Assembly: GCF_014647635.1 (NCBI RefSeq)
Contig: NZ_BMPO01000010.1
Span: forward strand, 79,760-143,759
Origin: Pseudomonas matsuisoli
GTDB taxonomy: Bacteria; Pseudomonadota; Gammaproteobacteria; Pseudomonadales; Pseudomonadaceae
DNA: 64,000 nt
Direction of reading: 5' to 3'
This document shows positions 9,310 through 20,499 of the stretch, piece after piece (positions within the stretch are counted from its first letter, which is position 1; every line of letters begins with the position of its first letter). The notes beneath the pieces are model-generated. The model was not told where the DNA came from. It saw nothing but the letters and a program-made list of their open reading frames with translations, and ran no database searches. A program made the translations under genes and the position numbers.

Positions 9310-9433
9310 GAAAGAGAACCAGCACAAGATTGCATCCTGCCCATTTCAGTCTGTCGATGGATTACCGGAGGACGAGACGCTACATCGCTTCGCTATGCTC
9401 ACGTTCGCGGCAGTCCCGCAAGGCACGCCGCGT

Positions 9434-10789
9434 TCAGGAACCAGCCACGGTCATGCGATCGATCAGCACCGAGCCTGTACGGATATTCCCTCGCGTATCC
9501 ACGTCACGGCCCACCGCTACGATGCCGCCGAGCATGTCTCGGAGATTGCCAGCAATAGTGACTTCCTGAACGGGGAATTGAATCTCACCGTTCTCAATCC
9601 AGTAGCCACCCGCCCCGCGAGAATAATCGCCCGTCACCAGGTTGAGCCCCTGCCCCATCAGTTCAGTGACGAGCAGTCCGCGCCCCATCCGTCGAATCAG
9701 CGCCTGCTGGTCTTCCTCTCCGTGACTGACGAACAGGTTATGCACGCCGCCTGCGTTTGCCGTGCTGGGCATGCCCAACTTACGCCCCGAATACGTGCTG
9801 AGCACGTAGGAAACGATGTCCCCACCTTCCACGAACGGCTTGGCATAGGTCGCTAGGCCATCGCCATCGAACGTCGCGCTCCCGAGCGCGTGTGGAATAT
9901 GGGGACGTTCGTCCAGATTCAACCAGGCAGGAAAGAGTCGCTGACCCAGTGAGTCCTGAAGAAACGACGATTGCCGATAAAGGCTGCCGCCGGAGATGGC
10001 CGCCAGGAAATGACCAAAAAGTCCGCTGGCAAGCTCCGGCGCATAAAGCACGGGTACGTCGCAGGTCGGGACCGGACGCGCACCGAGACGGCTCAAGGTG
10101 CGCTCTGCCGCGCGGCGCCCAATCGACTCCGGCGTTGCCAGCGAGGATGCGCTGCGACTCACGTCATACCAGTAATCGCGCTGCATCTGGCCTTCCCGCT
10201 CGCCAATCATCACGCAGCTCAAACTGTGCCGAGTGGACGCCCAGCCACCCACGAACCCATGACTGTTGCCGTAGATGCGGCAGCCCTGATGCGTGCTCAG
10301 GCTGGTTCCGTCAGCTCGAAGCGCTTGTGGATTAACCTCGAACGCCGCCGCTTCGCATCGCAGCGCCTGTTCGATAGCGCTCTCTGGCGAAATTGCCCAT
10401 GGATGGTAGGCGTCCAGATCCGGTAGTGCGTCGGCCTTCGCCATGAGCGCTGCGTCGGCAAGCCCCGCGCAATCGTCTTCCGAAGCATGTTTGGCGATCG
10501 CCAATGCGGCCGCGACCGTTTCCTGTATCGCCGCGTCACCGCTTGCCGAAGTGCTTGCCGAGCCCTTGCGCTGGCCGACATACAACGTGATGCCAAAACC
10601 CTGGTCGCGGTTGAACTCGACCGTCTCGACCTCCCGTTGGCGAACGGTCGTCGACAACCCTTGCTCCACGGACACAGACACCTCGCAGGCCGTTGCCCCC
10701 TGGCGCTTGGCCTCAGCGAGAATGCGCTCGACGCGTTCCTTCAGTGCCGGCAAGGCCTGCGGGCCCACGACTTCATCTGTAGCACTCAT
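9434..10789 (-). CDS. pmbA: Metalloprotease subunit PmbA (TldE)
   Basis: PmbA/TldE pairs with TldD to form a heteromeric metalloprotease that degrades unfolded peptides and matures some modified peptides such as microcin B17. The 451-residue protein belongs to the TldD/PmbA fold; this subunit lacks the HEXXXH metal site. The C-terminal core contains [20 protein letters not shown], then [20 protein letters not shown]. The ATG at 10789 has a GGAG site upstream; the longer frame to 10972 runs into the divergent darP. TldD is encoded nearby at 11498-12955, beyond darP. Confidence 0.95.
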   Translation of the reverse strand: MSATDEVVGPQALPALKERVERILAEAKRQGATACEVSVSVEQGLSTTVRQREVETVEFNRDQGFGITLYVGQRKGSASTSASGDAAIQETVAAALAIAKHASEDDCAGLADAALMAKADALPDLDAYHPWAISPESAIEQALRCEAAAFEVNPQALRADGTSLSTHQGCRIYGNSHGFVGGWASTRHSLSCVMIGEREGQMQRDYWYDVSRSASSLATPESIGRRAAERTLSRLGARPVPTCDVPVLYAPELASGLFGHFLAAISGGSLYRQSSFLQDSLGQRLFPAWLNLDERPHIPHALGSATFDGDGLATYAKPFVEGGDIVSYVLSTYSGRKLGMPSTANAGGVHNLFVSHGEEDQQALIRRMGRGLLVTELMGQGLNLVTGDYSRGAGGYWIENGEIQFPVQEVTIAGNLRDMLGGIVAVGRDVDTRGNIRTGSVLIDRMTVAGS

Positions 10790-10919
10790 ATGCTCTCCTA
10801 TACCTTGTTTGACGTCCGCGCCGCTTCGCGTTGCGCTGGACAGCCGTCGCTGCCGGGCGGACCGGACAAGCGAGGTTCGACTGGTTATCATGGCGGCGTT
10901 TTTCAACCCGGAACGCCCC

Positions 10920-11438
10920 ATGGCTGAATCTTTCGACGACTTCTCCGAAGAGAAGAGTAAATCCCAGATCAAACGCGAGCTTCATGCCCTGCAGGCTTTG
11001 GGCGAACGTCTCACCACGCTCAAACCTGAGATGCAGGAACGCTTGCCGCTCAGCGACGACATGCGCCGCGCCCTGGAAGCGGCCCCGAAGCACAAGACGC
11101 ACATTGCCCGTAAGCGTCATATCCAATACCTGGGCAAGCTCATGCGGGATCAGGACGTCGAGGGTATTCTCGCCATCGTCGATCAGCTTGACAGCTCGAC
11201 TCGCGAGTACAACGAGCGCTTTCATGCCCTCGAGCGCTGGCGCGATCGTTTGGTCGCGGGCGACGACGAGACGCTCGAAGCGTTCGTCGCCCAGTACCCA
11301 GAAACCGATCGACAACATCTGCGCGGGCTCATCCGCCACGCCCAACACGAAACCGCACACAATCGCCCGCCGACCGCCACGCGTAAGATCTTCAAATACA
11401 TTCGCGAGGTCGATGAGCGCCAACGCGGGCTGCTCTGA
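10920..11438 (+). CDS. darP: Ribosome-associated protein DarP (YjgA, DUF615)
   Basis: This 172-residue highly charged protein binds late 50S ribosomal precursors and helps their assembly in E. coli. It begins [20 protein letters not shown] and contains the family segments [15 protein letters not shown] and [18 protein letters not shown]. It ends with [13 protein letters not shown] and FKYIREVDE. The start is the ATG at 10920; the long upstream open frame overlaps pmbA on the other strand. It is divergent from pmbA (about 130 bases between starts, probably holding both promoters) and converges on tldD. Confidence 0.92.
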   Translation: MAESFDDFSEEKSKSQIKRELHALQALGERLTTLKPEMQERLPLSDDMRRALEAAPKHKTHIARKRHIQYLGKLMRDQDVEGILAIVDQLDSSTREYNERFHALERWRDRLVAGDDETLEAFVAQYPETDRQHLRGLIRHAQHETAHNRPPTATRKIFKYIREVDERQRGLL

Positions 11439-11497
11439 GCGATCCCACTGCTTGAAGGGCGCAGCGCTCTCGGCGGCGCGCGCCTCACTCGCGCATA

Positions 11498-12955
11498 TCA
11501 CGCGCCAGTGCCACCCACGGTAATCGCGTCAATTTTCAGCGTCGGCTGACCGACACCTACCGGCACTGATTGGCCGTCCTTGCCACAAGTGCCCACGCCG
11601 CCATCCAGTTGCAGATCGTTGCCAACCATCGAGACACGGCTCATTGCCTCCGGGCCATTGCCGATCAGGGTCGCCCCCTTCACCGGCGCCGTGATACGCC
11701 CGTCCTCGATAAGGTAGGCCTCGCTCGTGGAAAAGACGAATTTGCCGCTGGTGATATCCACTTGGCCGCCACCGAGATTGGAGCAGTAGATACCTTTCTT
11801 GACCGAACGAATGATCTCTTCAGGATCGCTTTCACCGGCCAGCATGTAGGTGTTCGTCATGCGCGGCATCGTCAGGTGGGCGTAGGACTCACGTCGACCA
11901 TTCCCCGTCGCGGGGACGCCCATCAATCGGGCGTTCAGCTTGTCCTGCATATAACCCTTGAGAACGCCGTTCTCTATCAGGGTCGTGCACTGCGTCGGCG
12001 TACCTTCGTCGTCCACACTGAGCGAACCGCGACGGTCCTGCAATGTTCCATCGTCCACAATCGTACACAGCGAGGACGCGACCTTTTCGCCCACGCGCCC
12101 GCTGTAGGCCGAACTGCCCTTGCGATTGAAGTCCCCCTCCAGCCCATGCCCGACCGCCTCGTGCAGCAACACGCCGGACCAGCCGGGCCCCAATACCACC
12201 GGCAACGTTCCAGCCGGCGCAGCCTTGGCTTCGAGGTTCACCAGCGCCTGGCGCAATGCCTCACGCGCATAGCTGACCGCGCGGGTTTCGCCATTGGCGA
12301 GCGGCTCCAGGAAGTAACGGTAGTCGGTGCGCCCGCCGCCGCCGTGCCCGCCACGCTCACGGCGACCGTTCTGCTCGACGATCACGCTGACATTGAAACG
12401 GACCAGCGGGCGGATATCCGACGCTAGCCCACCGTCAGTGGAGGCGACTAGGATGCGCTCCCATACGCCAGCCAAGCTCACTGTGACTTGCTTGATACGC
12501 GGATCCAGAGCACGGGTGGCCTTGTCCACGTTTTGTAGCAGGCTGACTTTTTCGGCACGACTCAAGACATCCAGCGGATTGCCAGCAATGTACAAAGGCG
12601 CAGTTTCGGCCCGGGCGAACGCCTGTACCGACCCTTGCTGACCAGATTGCGCGATGGAGCGTGCCGCACGCGCCGCCTGATGCAGGGCCTCGGCAGTAAT
12701 GGCATTGCTGTAGGCAAAGCCGGTTTTCTCCCCCGCTAGCGCGCGCACCCCGACCCCTTGGTCGAGATTGAAACTGCCATCCTTGACGATGCCATCCTCA
12801 AGCAACCAGGACTCCGATATCTGCCCTTGGAAATACAGATCGCCCGCATCGATACCAGGACCGACCAGCGTTCCTAAGAATGACGGCAGACTATCGATAT
12901 CCAGTCCACCAGGTGCCAGCAGGTGATCGCTGACCGATTGCAGCATGTCGCTCAT
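11498..12955 (-). CDS. tldD: Metalloprotease subunit TldD
   Basis: TldD is the catalytic subunit of the TldD/E peptidase. The 485-residue protein carries the zinc site [12 protein letters not shown] (HEXXXH) after [13 protein letters not shown]. Other family segments are [20 protein letters not shown] and [18 protein letters not shown]. The ATG at 12955 follows a GGAG site and overlaps the TGA of the nitrilase-family gene upstream (ATGA), so these two genes are coupled. Confidence 0.96.
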   Translation of the reverse strand: MSDMLQSVSDHLLAPGGLDIDSLPSFLGTLVGPGIDAGDLYFQGQISESWLLEDGIVKDGSFNLDQGVGVRALAGEKTGFAYSNAITAEALHQAARAARSIAQSGQQGSVQAFARAETAPLYIAGNPLDVLSRAEKVSLLQNVDKATRALDPRIKQVTVSLAGVWERILVASTDGGLASDIRPLVRFNVSVIVEQNGRRERGGHGGGGRTDYRYFLEPLANGETRAVSYAREALRQALVNLEAKAAPAGTLPVVLGPGWSGVLLHEAVGHGLEGDFNRKGSSAYSGRVGEKVASSLCTIVDDGTLQDRRGSLSVDDEGTPTQCTTLIENGVLKGYMQDKLNARLMGVPATGNGRRESYAHLTMPRMTNTYMLAGESDPEEIIRSVKKGIYCSNLGGGQVDITSGKFVFSTSEAYLIEDGRITAPVKGATLIGNGPEAMSRVSMVGNDLQLDGGVGTCGKDGQSVPVGVGQPTLKIDAITVGGTGA

Positions 12956-13809
12956 GTTTTCTCCGATTCGATGACATATCGCGACGCTAACGTCGCCTTG
13001 AAACGTTGGTGGCATACGACAGGCATGCGCGCGCGAATGGATTGCTGTTGAACCGAATCCCGGTCCGCGACCAAGATGGCTTCGCCCAGGTCATGTTCAG
13101 TGATAACCGTACCCCAGGGGTCGACGATCATGGAATGGCCATGGGTCTCGCGAGGGCCTGGATGCGTTCCGCCTTGCGCGGCTGCGAGCAGGTAGCACTG
13201 CGTCTCGACCGCACGCGCACGTACCAAGACTTCCCAATGCGCCTTGCCGGTTACCGACGTGAAGGCCGATGGCACGCTGATCAGCTCAGCTCCGGCGTTA
13301 CGGAGTGCACTGTACAACTCCGGGAAGCGTAAGTCGTAGCAAACTGTCATCCCCAAGCGCCCTACCGGCGTGTCCACCACGACGATGTGATCGCCGAAGG
13401 CAAAATCGTCAGACTCCCGGTAACGCCCGCGTGCATCGGCAACATCCACATCGAACAAGTGCAGTTTGTCGTACCGCGCGACCCGCCGCCCGCGCTCGTC
13501 GAGCAGCAACGAACAGGCGCGGACCTTACCCTTGGGGTCATCATCGGGTGGTAAGGGCAGCGTGCCCCCGACCAACCATACGCCCAATGCTTGAGCGGTC
13601 TCGGCTAACCATCGCACGATAGGCCCTTCCCCCGACGCTTCGGCCTCGCCGATACGCTGAGCATCTCGCCGCCCCATTGCTGCAAAATTTTCCGGCAGGA
13701 CTGCAAGCTTCACGCCTCGGCCAACGGCATCTTCAAGAAGCGCCCTGGCCGTCGCCAGATTTTTCGCCAGATCATCACCACTGACCATCTGGATGACCGC
13801 GAGCGACAT
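12952..13809 (-). CDS. Carbon-nitrogen hydrolase (Nit1-type, probable deaminated glutathione amidase)
   Basis: The 285-residue cytosolic protein is a branch-10 nitrilase-superfamily amidase. The catalytic triad is visible: Glu in [12 protein letters not shown] (about residue 41), Lys in [13 protein letters not shown] and Cys in [13 protein letters not shown]. Closest known roles are repair of deaminated glutathione (Nit1/YbeM type) or omega-amidase activity; the DKLHLFD and RFPELY motifs favour the Nit1 group. It is coupled to tldD by a four-base overlap and lies 40 bases after yhdP on the same strand. Confidence 0.88.
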   Translation of the reverse strand: MSLAVIQMVSGDDLAKNLATARALLEDAVGRGVKLAVLPENFAAMGRRDAQRIGEAEASGEGPIVRWLAETAQALGVWLVGGTLPLPPDDDPKGKVRACSLLLDERGRRVARYDKLHLFDVDVADARGRYRESDDFAFGDHIVVVDTPVGRLGMTVCYDLRFPELYSALRNAGAELISVPSAFTSVTGKAHWEVLVRARAVETQCYLLAAAQGGTHPGPRETHGHSMIVDPWGTVITEHDLGEAILVADRDSVQQQSIRARMPVVCHQRFKATLASRYVIESEKT

Positions 13810-13849
13810 GGCGCCTCCTTCGATTGGATTGGTCGCAAGCGCCGTACGC

Positions 13850-16800
13850 TCAAGGACGCTCGAACGTCATTTTGGGTTCCAGCAACGGGCCTTCGACTTT
13901 GTAGTGAACGCTGGCGAAACGCGCGACCCGATCCCCCAGAAGGCGATCCACAACGAACAGCGCGCCACCAATTGCCGGCGCACCGACGATCAATGCGGCC
14001 AGCGGCAGGTTATTGGTCAACGGTAAAGCGACTTGCATCTGGGCATCGATTTGCTGATTCACCATATCCAACTTACCGTCGATTTCGATATTGGTGGATG
14101 GCCCGGTCATGGTAATCGGCTTACGGGTGACGTACATCCCCCGGTCGGCAAGCAAAGTGCCCTTGACCTCGTCATAGGCCAGGCCTCGCCCGAGCAAGTC
14201 AGAAAAATCCAGGCGCAAACGCCGACCGATGGCGTTGAAATTGAGCAGTCCAAAGACACGAAGCGCCGATGCCCGTCCTTCGACTTCGACAAAAGCGCCT
14301 TTACGCAACCGGGCATCCATCTCTCCGCTGAAGGATTTCAGGCTAACCGCCGCCGGCGACCCCGGCCAATTGCCGTTTACGTCCAGCCGGAAGTCCTCGC
14401 TGGTCGCGGTAGGCGCGAACTTCCACGCCAGCAGCACTTCGCTGAGGTTTTCTCCTTCCAGACGTCCTTGGTAATGGCTACGACTGGCCCCTGCAGGCCC
14501 GGTCCAGGCGACCGAGCCTGTCAGCTTCAGGCCTTTTTTCAGGTCAAGATCAACATTGTCGAATTGCGCGCCGTTCGGGGTCGGGGTTGCTCGAAACGAC
14601 CAGGCACCAAGCAACTCGTCGCCCTGGAGTAGACGGTCGATCGTTACCCTAAGGGGGGGCAAGGTCCGCGGATCTAAGTCGGCCAGCGGATCTTTGCGCG
14701 CTTCGACGGGGGCATCCGCCGCAGGAGGTGGTTCTGCAGCCGGCAAGCGTAAACGCGACAAGGCGATATCCATCGGCACGTCCTTCGCGTCAGGAATGCC
14801 CGCGGTGCCTGCCAAGGTTTCGCTGCCAAGTGTCAGATTCCACCGTCCAGTCGCGCGCTCCAGCAACAGTGAAAGCTTGGCGATATCCAGCCCTGCGCCG
14901 GTAAAACGGTCGATATTCAGATCGACACGTCGCACGCCTTGCCCTGGCGCGGGCGCCCCCACGGTATGTTCCGCAGAGGAGGCCTGCGAGGGCGACAGGT
15001 ACTTCGCCTGTACGGCCTGCCACTCGGCAAGGTCGAATGCGTCCAGATGCCCCGATAACGCCAACCCCGGCGCTTTTGGCTCACTTGCCTGACCACCACC
15101 CAGCACCAGCGTACCTTGCAGCGCCTGCCAGTCGTTCCCGGGCAAGCGCAACGCCAGGTTGGCCAATCGATCGTAGTCGGCCCAAAACCGCTGCTCGGGT
15201 TGCCCCAGCGTCATCTGGAACGAGGCGGGCCGCGCTTCGGTCGGCGCTTTTCCGAAGGGTGCAGGCAGATCGACCGCCACCCCTTGGAGCGTCGAGTCGA
15301 TCTTCAAGGTGTTGCCTGCCTCACCAAGATTCAGATCGAGCAGAAACGGTATACGCCCCGACACCGGCAACGGCCGATCGACGTGGAGCCACTCAGCCAA
15401 TCGTTCCCAGGCCATGTTGCCCGTGGCGGTGACCCGTGAGCGGATATCACCCGCCCTGCCGATGGCGGCGGCCTGTCCTTTGACTGGCTCCCCGAGGAAA
15501 ACCGCCGTAACGCCCTCTGTGCTCAGGCCTCGCTCGCTGTCGAACCGAAATTGTCCGGCGACACGCTCGAACCGCAAATCCGGCGTAGCGGTGGAGAAGG
15601 TGGCGCCCTGCGTCTCGAAGTTCACCACGACCTTTGGCAGCATGCCCTTGCGAAACGGAATATCGAGATCCAGCGTGCCCTGCAAAGGGCCGCGTCCTTG
15701 CCATTCGCCGAATCGCTCGGCAGGCGGTATCGGCGCTTCGCTCAACGTTTTCAGGGCATCGTCGACGCTACCAGACACCTCACCCTGCAGTTTCAAGTGA
15801 ACGATATCGTCGTCAGCCTTCGCGATATCCACCCTCACATCCTTCACCCGGCTGCCGAGAAGCTTCCCCGTGGGCGCTTGCACCCTGACATGGGCGTTCT
15901 CGACGAACACCTCGCCGCTGGCTTCACGCAGCAGCGGCCAGCCGCGCTGATACGCCAGCTGCGCATCGCGGGCCTTGGCATACAGCATCAAACGCCGTGC
16001 CGTGGGTGGGCTGGCCTTGGACAGCGAGCCCTGATATTGAAAGTAGCCCTCGTCGACCGTTCCGCCCTGAATGGCTGTGGTCAGCCACTCGGCCAATTCC
16101 GGGCTGAGTGCCGGCGCACGCGTCGGAATGTAGTCGGCCGTAAACGCCGCGTCGCCGTTACGCAGGCCGACGCGCAGGTCCATGTAGCTTTCCTGAGCGT
16201 GGTCACGCTTCAGGCGAATCAGGAAGTCGCCAGCGGCGTTACCTACCGGCCCATCGGCCCGCAGGTAATGCCCGATGAGCGTGAACGCGTCATCATCGAA
16301 TGTCCACGAGAGCCGCCCTGCCGCATGGTCGTAGCGCCAGGGCTTGGGAAAAAGCTCCGAGAGATGCAGCATGAAATCATCGCTGTCGACCTTGAGCTCG
16401 CCTTTGTTCAATCCGCCAGCGATACTTCCGCTGACATTCTCCGCGGCAGGCGCGCCGTGGTAGGCGCCGAACCCGACACGCTCCAGGTTCGCCGCGAGCT
16501 GTACCCGCGCTTCTGGGGGCGCGGAAGGGATGTAGCGCAGATCGAGATTACGTATGGCGCCATGCGGGGCGATCGCCTCCAGCGCTTCGCTGGCTTTGGC
16601 GGGCAACGGCGCCAGGGCCAGCGCCAGTGGCGTGAGCGGTGCCAGGTCGATCCGATCCGCGACCACCGACCAGGACGCAGGCTCACCATCACCACTCGGC
16701 CGCTGGGTGATCAACATGTCGGTCTCGCCCCAGCGCTTGCCTTCCAGCGTTGCCGCCAGTGCATCGAGGCGCAACCGATAGCCCGTGTCCGCATAATCCA

Positions 16801-17701
16801 AATATGCGGACACGCCCAGGTCGCGCACATCGACTGGGCGTTTGTCTTCGTGAACCACCGCAACCTGCGCAGCGTTCAGTCGGGCCACGGCACGCTGGAC
16901 CCGCCCCTGCGCCCAATCCAGCCACACCTCTCCGCCACCGGTGAGATGCTGGAGTCGGTATTGCTGCAACAGCGTAGGCGGAATCCACTGCGCCCAATCG
17001 CTCTGCGGCAGGCTTAGATAGGCGCGCAAATCGCTTCGGAGGATATCGTTCGGGGCCAGCGCGCCCTGAACGCTAAACGCCAATGGCGCGCCGTCCGGCA
17101 ACAGTGCGCGCCCGTCCAGGCGCTGCAGGTGGCCATGGGAAGACAGAGACAGATCCAGATAATTAAGCGCAAGCACATCGCCCGCCTGAGGCTGGATGGT
17201 GACCTGCGCATCCTGCAGCGCAAGTAATCCGACGTGTTGCAACATCGCCAAAAGCGGACCTGGATCGAACGGCTTCTTCTCAGCCCGGCCCGGAAACCCC
17301 TCGACACGCCAGTCGCCGCTGTCCTCTTCGCGAAGCGACAGGCGCAAACCGCTCGCAACCAACCGCGATAGTTGCAACTGACGATCGATGACACTGGCAG
17401 GCAGGTCCAGTTCGATGCTCAGGGCATCCAGCCGCAGGGGATTTTCGCCTTCGCCGATTTGCACATCCCGCGCGACCAGCCGCGGCGTCAAGCCATGCCA
17501 GCTACCTTCCAGCGCACCGACATGAGTCGGTAGCCCAAAGGCCTGCTCGATGCGTGCTTCAATCTCCGCGCGATATTCGGCAACGGCTGGAATGAGCAGG
17601 CGGCCTAGGCTAATCAGCAAAGCGAGCAGGATGATCAGTACTGCCCCAGCCGCGATCACGACACGCAACGCGCGCGAAAGAAACGCCGAGGGCTGACTCA
17701 T
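13850..17701 (-). CDS. yhdP: Large AsmA-like envelope protein YhdP
   Basis: The 1283-residue protein belongs to the YhdP/TIGR02099 branch of the AsmA-like family, long bridge-like proteins that move phospholipids between inner and outer membrane. It has one N-terminal membrane anchor (about residues 9-33, ALRVVIAAGAVLIILLALLI) and a very long periplasmic beta-rich region. The C-terminal AsmA_2-like part includes GLLNFNAIGRRLRLDFSDL, typical of the family. The ATG at 17701 follows a weak GGCAGG site; an in-frame start 11 codons earlier (17734) is possible. It lies between rng and the nitrilase-family gene, as in other pseudomonads. Confidence 0.93.
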   Translation of the reverse strand: MSQPSAFLSRALRVVIAAGAVLIILLALLISLGRLLIPAVAEYRAEIEARIEQAFGLPTHVGALEGSWHGLTPRLVARDVQIGEGENPLRLDALSIELDLPASVIDRQLQLSRLVASGLRLSLREEDSGDWRVEGFPGRAEKKPFDPGPLLAMLQHVGLLALQDAQVTIQPQAGDVLALNYLDLSLSSHGHLQRLDGRALLPDGAPLAFSVQGALAPNDILRSDLRAYLSLPQSDWAQWIPPTLLQQYRLQHLTGGGEVWLDWAQGRVQRAVARLNAAQVAVVHEDKRPVDVRDLGVSAYLDYADTGYRLRLDALAATLEGKRWGETDMLITQRPSGDGEPASWSVVADRIDLAPLTPLALALAPLPAKASEALEAIAPHGAIRNLDLRYIPSAPPEARVQLAANLERVGFGAYHGAPAAENVSGSIAGGLNKGELKVDSDDFMLHLSELFPKPWRYDHAAGRLSWTFDDDAFTLIGHYLRADGPVGNAAGDFLIRLKRDHAQESYMDLRVGLRNGDAAFTADYIPTRAPALSPELAEWLTTAIQGGTVDEGYFQYQGSLSKASPPTARRLMLYAKARDAQLAYQRGWPLLREASGEVFVENAHVRVQAPTGKLLGSRVKDVRVDIAKADDDIVHLKLQGEVSGSVDDALKTLSEAPIPPAERFGEWQGRGPLQGTLDLDIPFRKGMLPKVVVNFETQGATFSTATPDLRFERVAGQFRFDSERGLSTEGVTAVFLGEPVKGQAAAIGRAGDIRSRVTATGNMAWERLAEWLHVDRPLPVSGRIPFLLDLNLGEAGNTLKIDSTLQGVAVDLPAPFGKAPTEARPASFQMTLGQPEQRFWADYDRLANLALRLPGNDWQALQGTLVLGGGQASEPKAPGLALSGHLDAFDLAEWQAVQAKYLSPSQASSAEHTVGAPAPGQGVRRVDLNIDRFTGAGLDIAKLSLLLERATGRWNLTLGSETLAGTAGIPDAKDVPMDIALSRLRLPAAEPPPAADAPVEARKDPLADLDPRTLPPLRVTIDRLLQGDELLGAWSFRATPTPNGAQFDNVDLDLKKGLKLTGSVAWTGPAGASRSHYQGRLEGENLSEVLLAWKFAPTATSEDFRLDVNGNWPGSPAAVSLKSFSGEMDARLRKGAFVEVEGRASALRVFGLLNFNAIGRRLRLDFSDLLGRGLAYDEVKGTLLADRGMYVTRKPITMTGPSTNIEIDGKLDMVNQQIDAQMQVALPLTNNLPLAALIVGAPAIGGALFVVDRLLGDRVARFASVHYKVEGPLLEPKMTFERP

Positions 17702-17741
17702 CCTGCCTCGCCTGTGCCCGGTCGGATCAGGCACACGAACT

Positions 17742-19199
17742 TCACAGCAAGACCACGTCGTATTGCTCTTGCGAATACATGCTTTCGACCTGGAACTTCA
17801 TCGTGCGGCCAATGAAGATTTCCAGGTCCGCAACGTTCCCCGATTCTTCATCCAGCAAGCGGTCCACGACACGCTGATTGGCCAGGACCAGATAGCCCTC
17901 GGCCTGATAGGCACGGGCTTCGCGCAAGATTTCCCGGAAGATTTCGTAGCAGACCGTCTCAGGTGTTTTCAGATTGCCACGCCCCTGACAATGACTGCAT
18001 GGCTCGCAAAGCACTTGTTCCAGGCTTTCGCGCGTGCGCTTACGCGTCATCTGGACCAGCCCCAGCTCCGTGATACCGATGATGTTGGTCTTCGCATGAT
18101 CGCGCTCGAGCTGCTTCTCCAGCATACGCAGCACCTGGCGCTGATGATCTTCGTCTTCCATGTCGATGAAGTCGATGATGATGATTCCGCCGAGATTGCG
18201 CAGGCGCAATTGGCGCGCGATGGCGGTTGCGGCTTCGAGGTTGGTCTTGAAGATCGTCTCTTCCAGTGTTCGATGGCCAACGAATGCACCGGTGTTGACG
18301 TCGATGGTGGTCATCGCCTCAGTTGGATCGATGATCAGATAGCCACCCGACTTCAGCAGCACCTTGCGCTCTAGCGCTTTCTGGATCTCGTCTTCAACGC
18401 CATACAGATCGAAGATCGGTCGCTCGCCGGGGTAGTGCTCCAGGCGGTCGGAAACCTCGGGCATGAGCTCGGCCACGAACCCCAAAGCCTTCTGAAACGT
18501 TTCTCGCGAATCGATGCGAATCTTCTCGATACGAGGGTTCACCAGGTCGCGCAGCGTACGCAGCGCCAAGGTCAAATCATCGTAGATCAGCGTCGGTGCA
18601 TTCACGGTCTGCATTTGCGCACTGATCTGGTCCCAAAGACGGCGCAGATATCGAATATCCGCCAGGATGTCTTCCGCCCGCGCGCCGTCCGCAGCTGTTC
18701 GCAGGATGAAGCCGCCGGTCTCCTGGATGCCCTCGGCGGCGATGCAGTCGGCGACGGTCTTCTTTAGCCGCTCGCGCTCGGCTTCGTCCTCGATTTTTAG
18801 CGAAATACCGACGTGACTCGTCCGCGGCATATATACGAGGTAGCGCGAAGGCACCGACAAGTGCGTCGTCAGCCGCGCACCCTTCGTACCGATTGGGTCC
18901 TTGGTGACCTGTACGACAAGGCTCTGGCCTTCTTGAACCAGCGTACTGATGGTCTCGGCCGCGTTACCTTCACGCGTCGATATCTCCGAGGCATGAATAA
19001 ACGCGGCGCGTTCCAGCCCAACATCCACGAATGCCGCCTGCATGCCCGGCAATACACGCACGACCTTACCTTTGTAGATATTGCCGACGATCCCGCGCCG
19101 TTGGGTGCGCTCGACATGGACCTCCTGTAGCACGCCGTTCTCGACGAGGGCCACACGCGACTCCATGGGCGTAATATTGATCAGAATCTCTTCGCTCAT
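17742..19199 (-). CDS. rng: Ribonuclease G
   Basis: RNase G is the RNase E-like endonuclease that matures the 5' end of 16S rRNA and degrades some mRNAs. The 485-residue protein shows the N-terminal S1 domain ([21 protein letters not shown]), the 5' sensor and RNase H-like parts, and the DNase I-like catalytic site with metal-binding aspartates in [12 protein letters not shown] and [14 protein letters not shown]. The zinc-link cysteines are in [11 protein letters not shown]. The ATG at 19199 overlaps the maf TGA (ATGA). The short length without an RNase E scaffold tail distinguishes it from rne. Confidence 0.96.
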   Translation of the reverse strand: MSEEILINITPMESRVALVENGVLQEVHVERTQRRGIVGNIYKGKVVRVLPGMQAAFVDVGLERAAFIHASEISTREGNAAETISTLVQEGQSLVVQVTKDPIGTKGARLTTHLSVPSRYLVYMPRTSHVGISLKIEDEAERERLKKTVADCIAAEGIQETGGFILRTAADGARAEDILADIRYLRRLWDQISAQMQTVNAPTLIYDDLTLALRTLRDLVNPRIEKIRIDSRETFQKALGFVAELMPEVSDRLEHYPGERPIFDLYGVEDEIQKALERKVLLKSGGYLIIDPTEAMTTIDVNTGAFVGHRTLEETIFKTNLEAATAIARQLRLRNLGGIIIIDFIDMEDEDHQRQVLRMLEKQLERDHAKTNIIGITELGLVQMTRKRTRESLEQVLCEPCSHCQGRGNLKTPETVCYEIFREILREARAYQAEGYLVLANQRVVDRLLDEESGNVADLEIFIGRTMKFQVESMYSQEQYDVVLL

Positions 19200-19795
19200 C
19201 GCGCTTCGCTCTTTGTCTGCCAACAGGAGATACCGACCTTTGCAAGCAAGCCGCTGGTCTCGAACAGTGGCAATCCCACGACCGCCGAATAGCTGCCTTG
19301 CAGGCTTTTGACGAAGACCGCACCACCGCCCTGGATCGCGTACCCCCCAGCCTTGTCGGCAGGCTCACCCGTGGCCCAGTAACGCTCGCACTCTTGAGCA
19401 TCGATATGACGAAATTCGATCCCTGTGCGAACGACGCGGACTTGGGTCTGCGCTTCGAAGTAGACCGCAACGGCGGTCAAAACGTCATGTGACGTGTCTG
19501 ACAATCGCGCGAGCATACGCAATCCATCCGCACGGTCGACGGGTTTTCCCAGAATCTCGCCTTCGACCACGACTGCAGTGTCCGCACCGAGGACGACCGC
19601 ATCGCCCGGAACTCGACCGGCGACCGCTGCGGCTTTGGCGCTCGCAAGGCGGCTTACATACTGCTCGGGGGACTCATCGCTGAAAGGCGTCTCATCGATG
19701 TCGGCGACGACGATCTCATACGCCAACCCAATCTGATCGAGAAGCTCACGTCGGCGTGGCGAAGCGGATGCAAGGTACAGACGGCGCGACGTCAT
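19196..19795 (-). CDS. maf: Maf-family nucleotide pyrophosphatase (YhdE type)
   Basis: Maf proteins hydrolyse dTTP, UTP and modified pyrimidine triphosphates. The 199-residue protein has the family start [18 protein letters not shown], the DETP segment, the catalytic Asp in VLGADTAVV, and the [12 protein letters not shown] and [13 protein letters not shown] motifs. The start ATG at 19795 overlaps the stop of a 44-codon ORF upstream (ATGA), and its own stop overlaps the rng start in the same way. Upstream in-frame codons to 19987 lack similarity to the family and are not used. Confidence 0.94.
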   Translation of the reverse strand: MTSRRLYLASASPRRRELLDQIGLAYEIVVADIDETPFSDESPEQYVSRLASAKAAAVAGRVPGDAVVLGADTAVVVEGEILGKPVDRADGLRMLARLSDTSHDVLTAVAVYFEAQTQVRVVRTGIEFRHIDAQECERYWATGEPADKAGGYAIQGGGAVFVKSLQGSYSAVVGLPLFETSGLLAKVGISCWQTKSEAR

Positions 19796-19926
19796 TGCGC
19801 ACCCCGCGCCATGACGGGCAGGACCTGCGGCAACCATGCGTGCGCGGACAAAATGAAATGCGGTGTGCGAACGAGCCGCCGATGAACGCTTTCGCGGTCG
19901 ACACGATCCCGCTGGATCTTGGTCAT
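19792..19926 (-). CDS. Small ORF of 44 codons coupled to maf
   Basis: An ATG at 19926 is preceded at ideal distance by AAGGAGGG, one of the strongest ribosome sites in the window. The frame runs 44 codons and stops at TGA overlapping the maf ATG by four-base ATGA. The product (beginning [20 protein letters not shown] and ending [10 protein letters not shown]) is basic and rich in Arg and His at its N-terminal half, with a weakly hydrophobic second half too short for a sure membrane helix. I do not recognise it. It may be a real small protein or a leader whose translation delivers ribosomes to maf. Confidence 0.65.
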   Translation of the reverse strand: MTKIQRDRVDRESVHRRLVRTPHFILSAHAWLPQVLPVMARGAQ

Positions 19927-20012
19927 GCGTAGCCCTCCTTGTTATTGGCATCCGCCGAGCACGAACGACGGCATCGTAGGAAGCCACACGTACCGAGGCG
20001 GCGCAGTGATCG

Positions 20013-20498
20013 CTAGTTGACCCTTAATCGCTGGTGTAGGCCTCTCAGCGCCACCAATACCCACGGCCAGAGCAAGGCGCTCACCACCGCAGGAAGAATG
20101 AAGGCAAGGGTCGGCGGACGGTTCCCGGTCAAGGCGTGAAGCCAGAGCTGAACCAATTGCGCGAGCCCATAGACTACCAGCAGAACCAGGCTCTGCTGCC
20201 ACATCGGAAACATCCGCAAACGCTGCTGCAAACTCAACACGAGGAAGGCGACCAGCGTCAGTATCAATGCGTTTTGCCCAAGCAGGGTCCCGTACAGCAC
20301 ATCTTCAGCCAGACCGAGCACCCAGGCCGTCGTCATGCCTACTCGGTCAGGAAGTGCGAGCGCCCAATAGGTCACGAACAGCGCCAACCACAGCGGACGA
20401 CCGATCTGCATGAACTCGGGCAAAGGCGCGACACTGAGCAAGAGCGCGACCGCGAACGTGAGCCAAATGACCCAGACCTTTCTTGCGGGGCCAGCCAT
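20013..20498 (-). CDS. mreD: Rod shape-determining protein MreD
   Basis: MreD is the small membrane protein of the elongasome that works with MreB, MreC, RodA and PBP2. The 161-residue protein is almost wholly hydrophobic with about five to six membrane segments ([16 protein letters not shown] near the start, then [19 protein letters not shown]). The conserved [17 protein letters not shown] motif is present. The ATG at 20498 comes one base after the mreC TGA. The maf-side small ORF begins about 86 bases after its stop on the same strand. Confidence 0.93.
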   Translation of the reverse strand: MAGPARKVWVIWLTFAVALLLSVAPLPEFMQIGRPLWLALFVTYWALALPDRVGMTTAWVLGLAEDVLYGTLLGQNALILTLVAFLVLSLQQRLRMFPMWQQSLVLLVVYGLAQLVQLWLHALTGNRPPTLAFILPAVVSALLWPWVLVALRGLHQRLRVN

Positions 20499-20499
20499 G

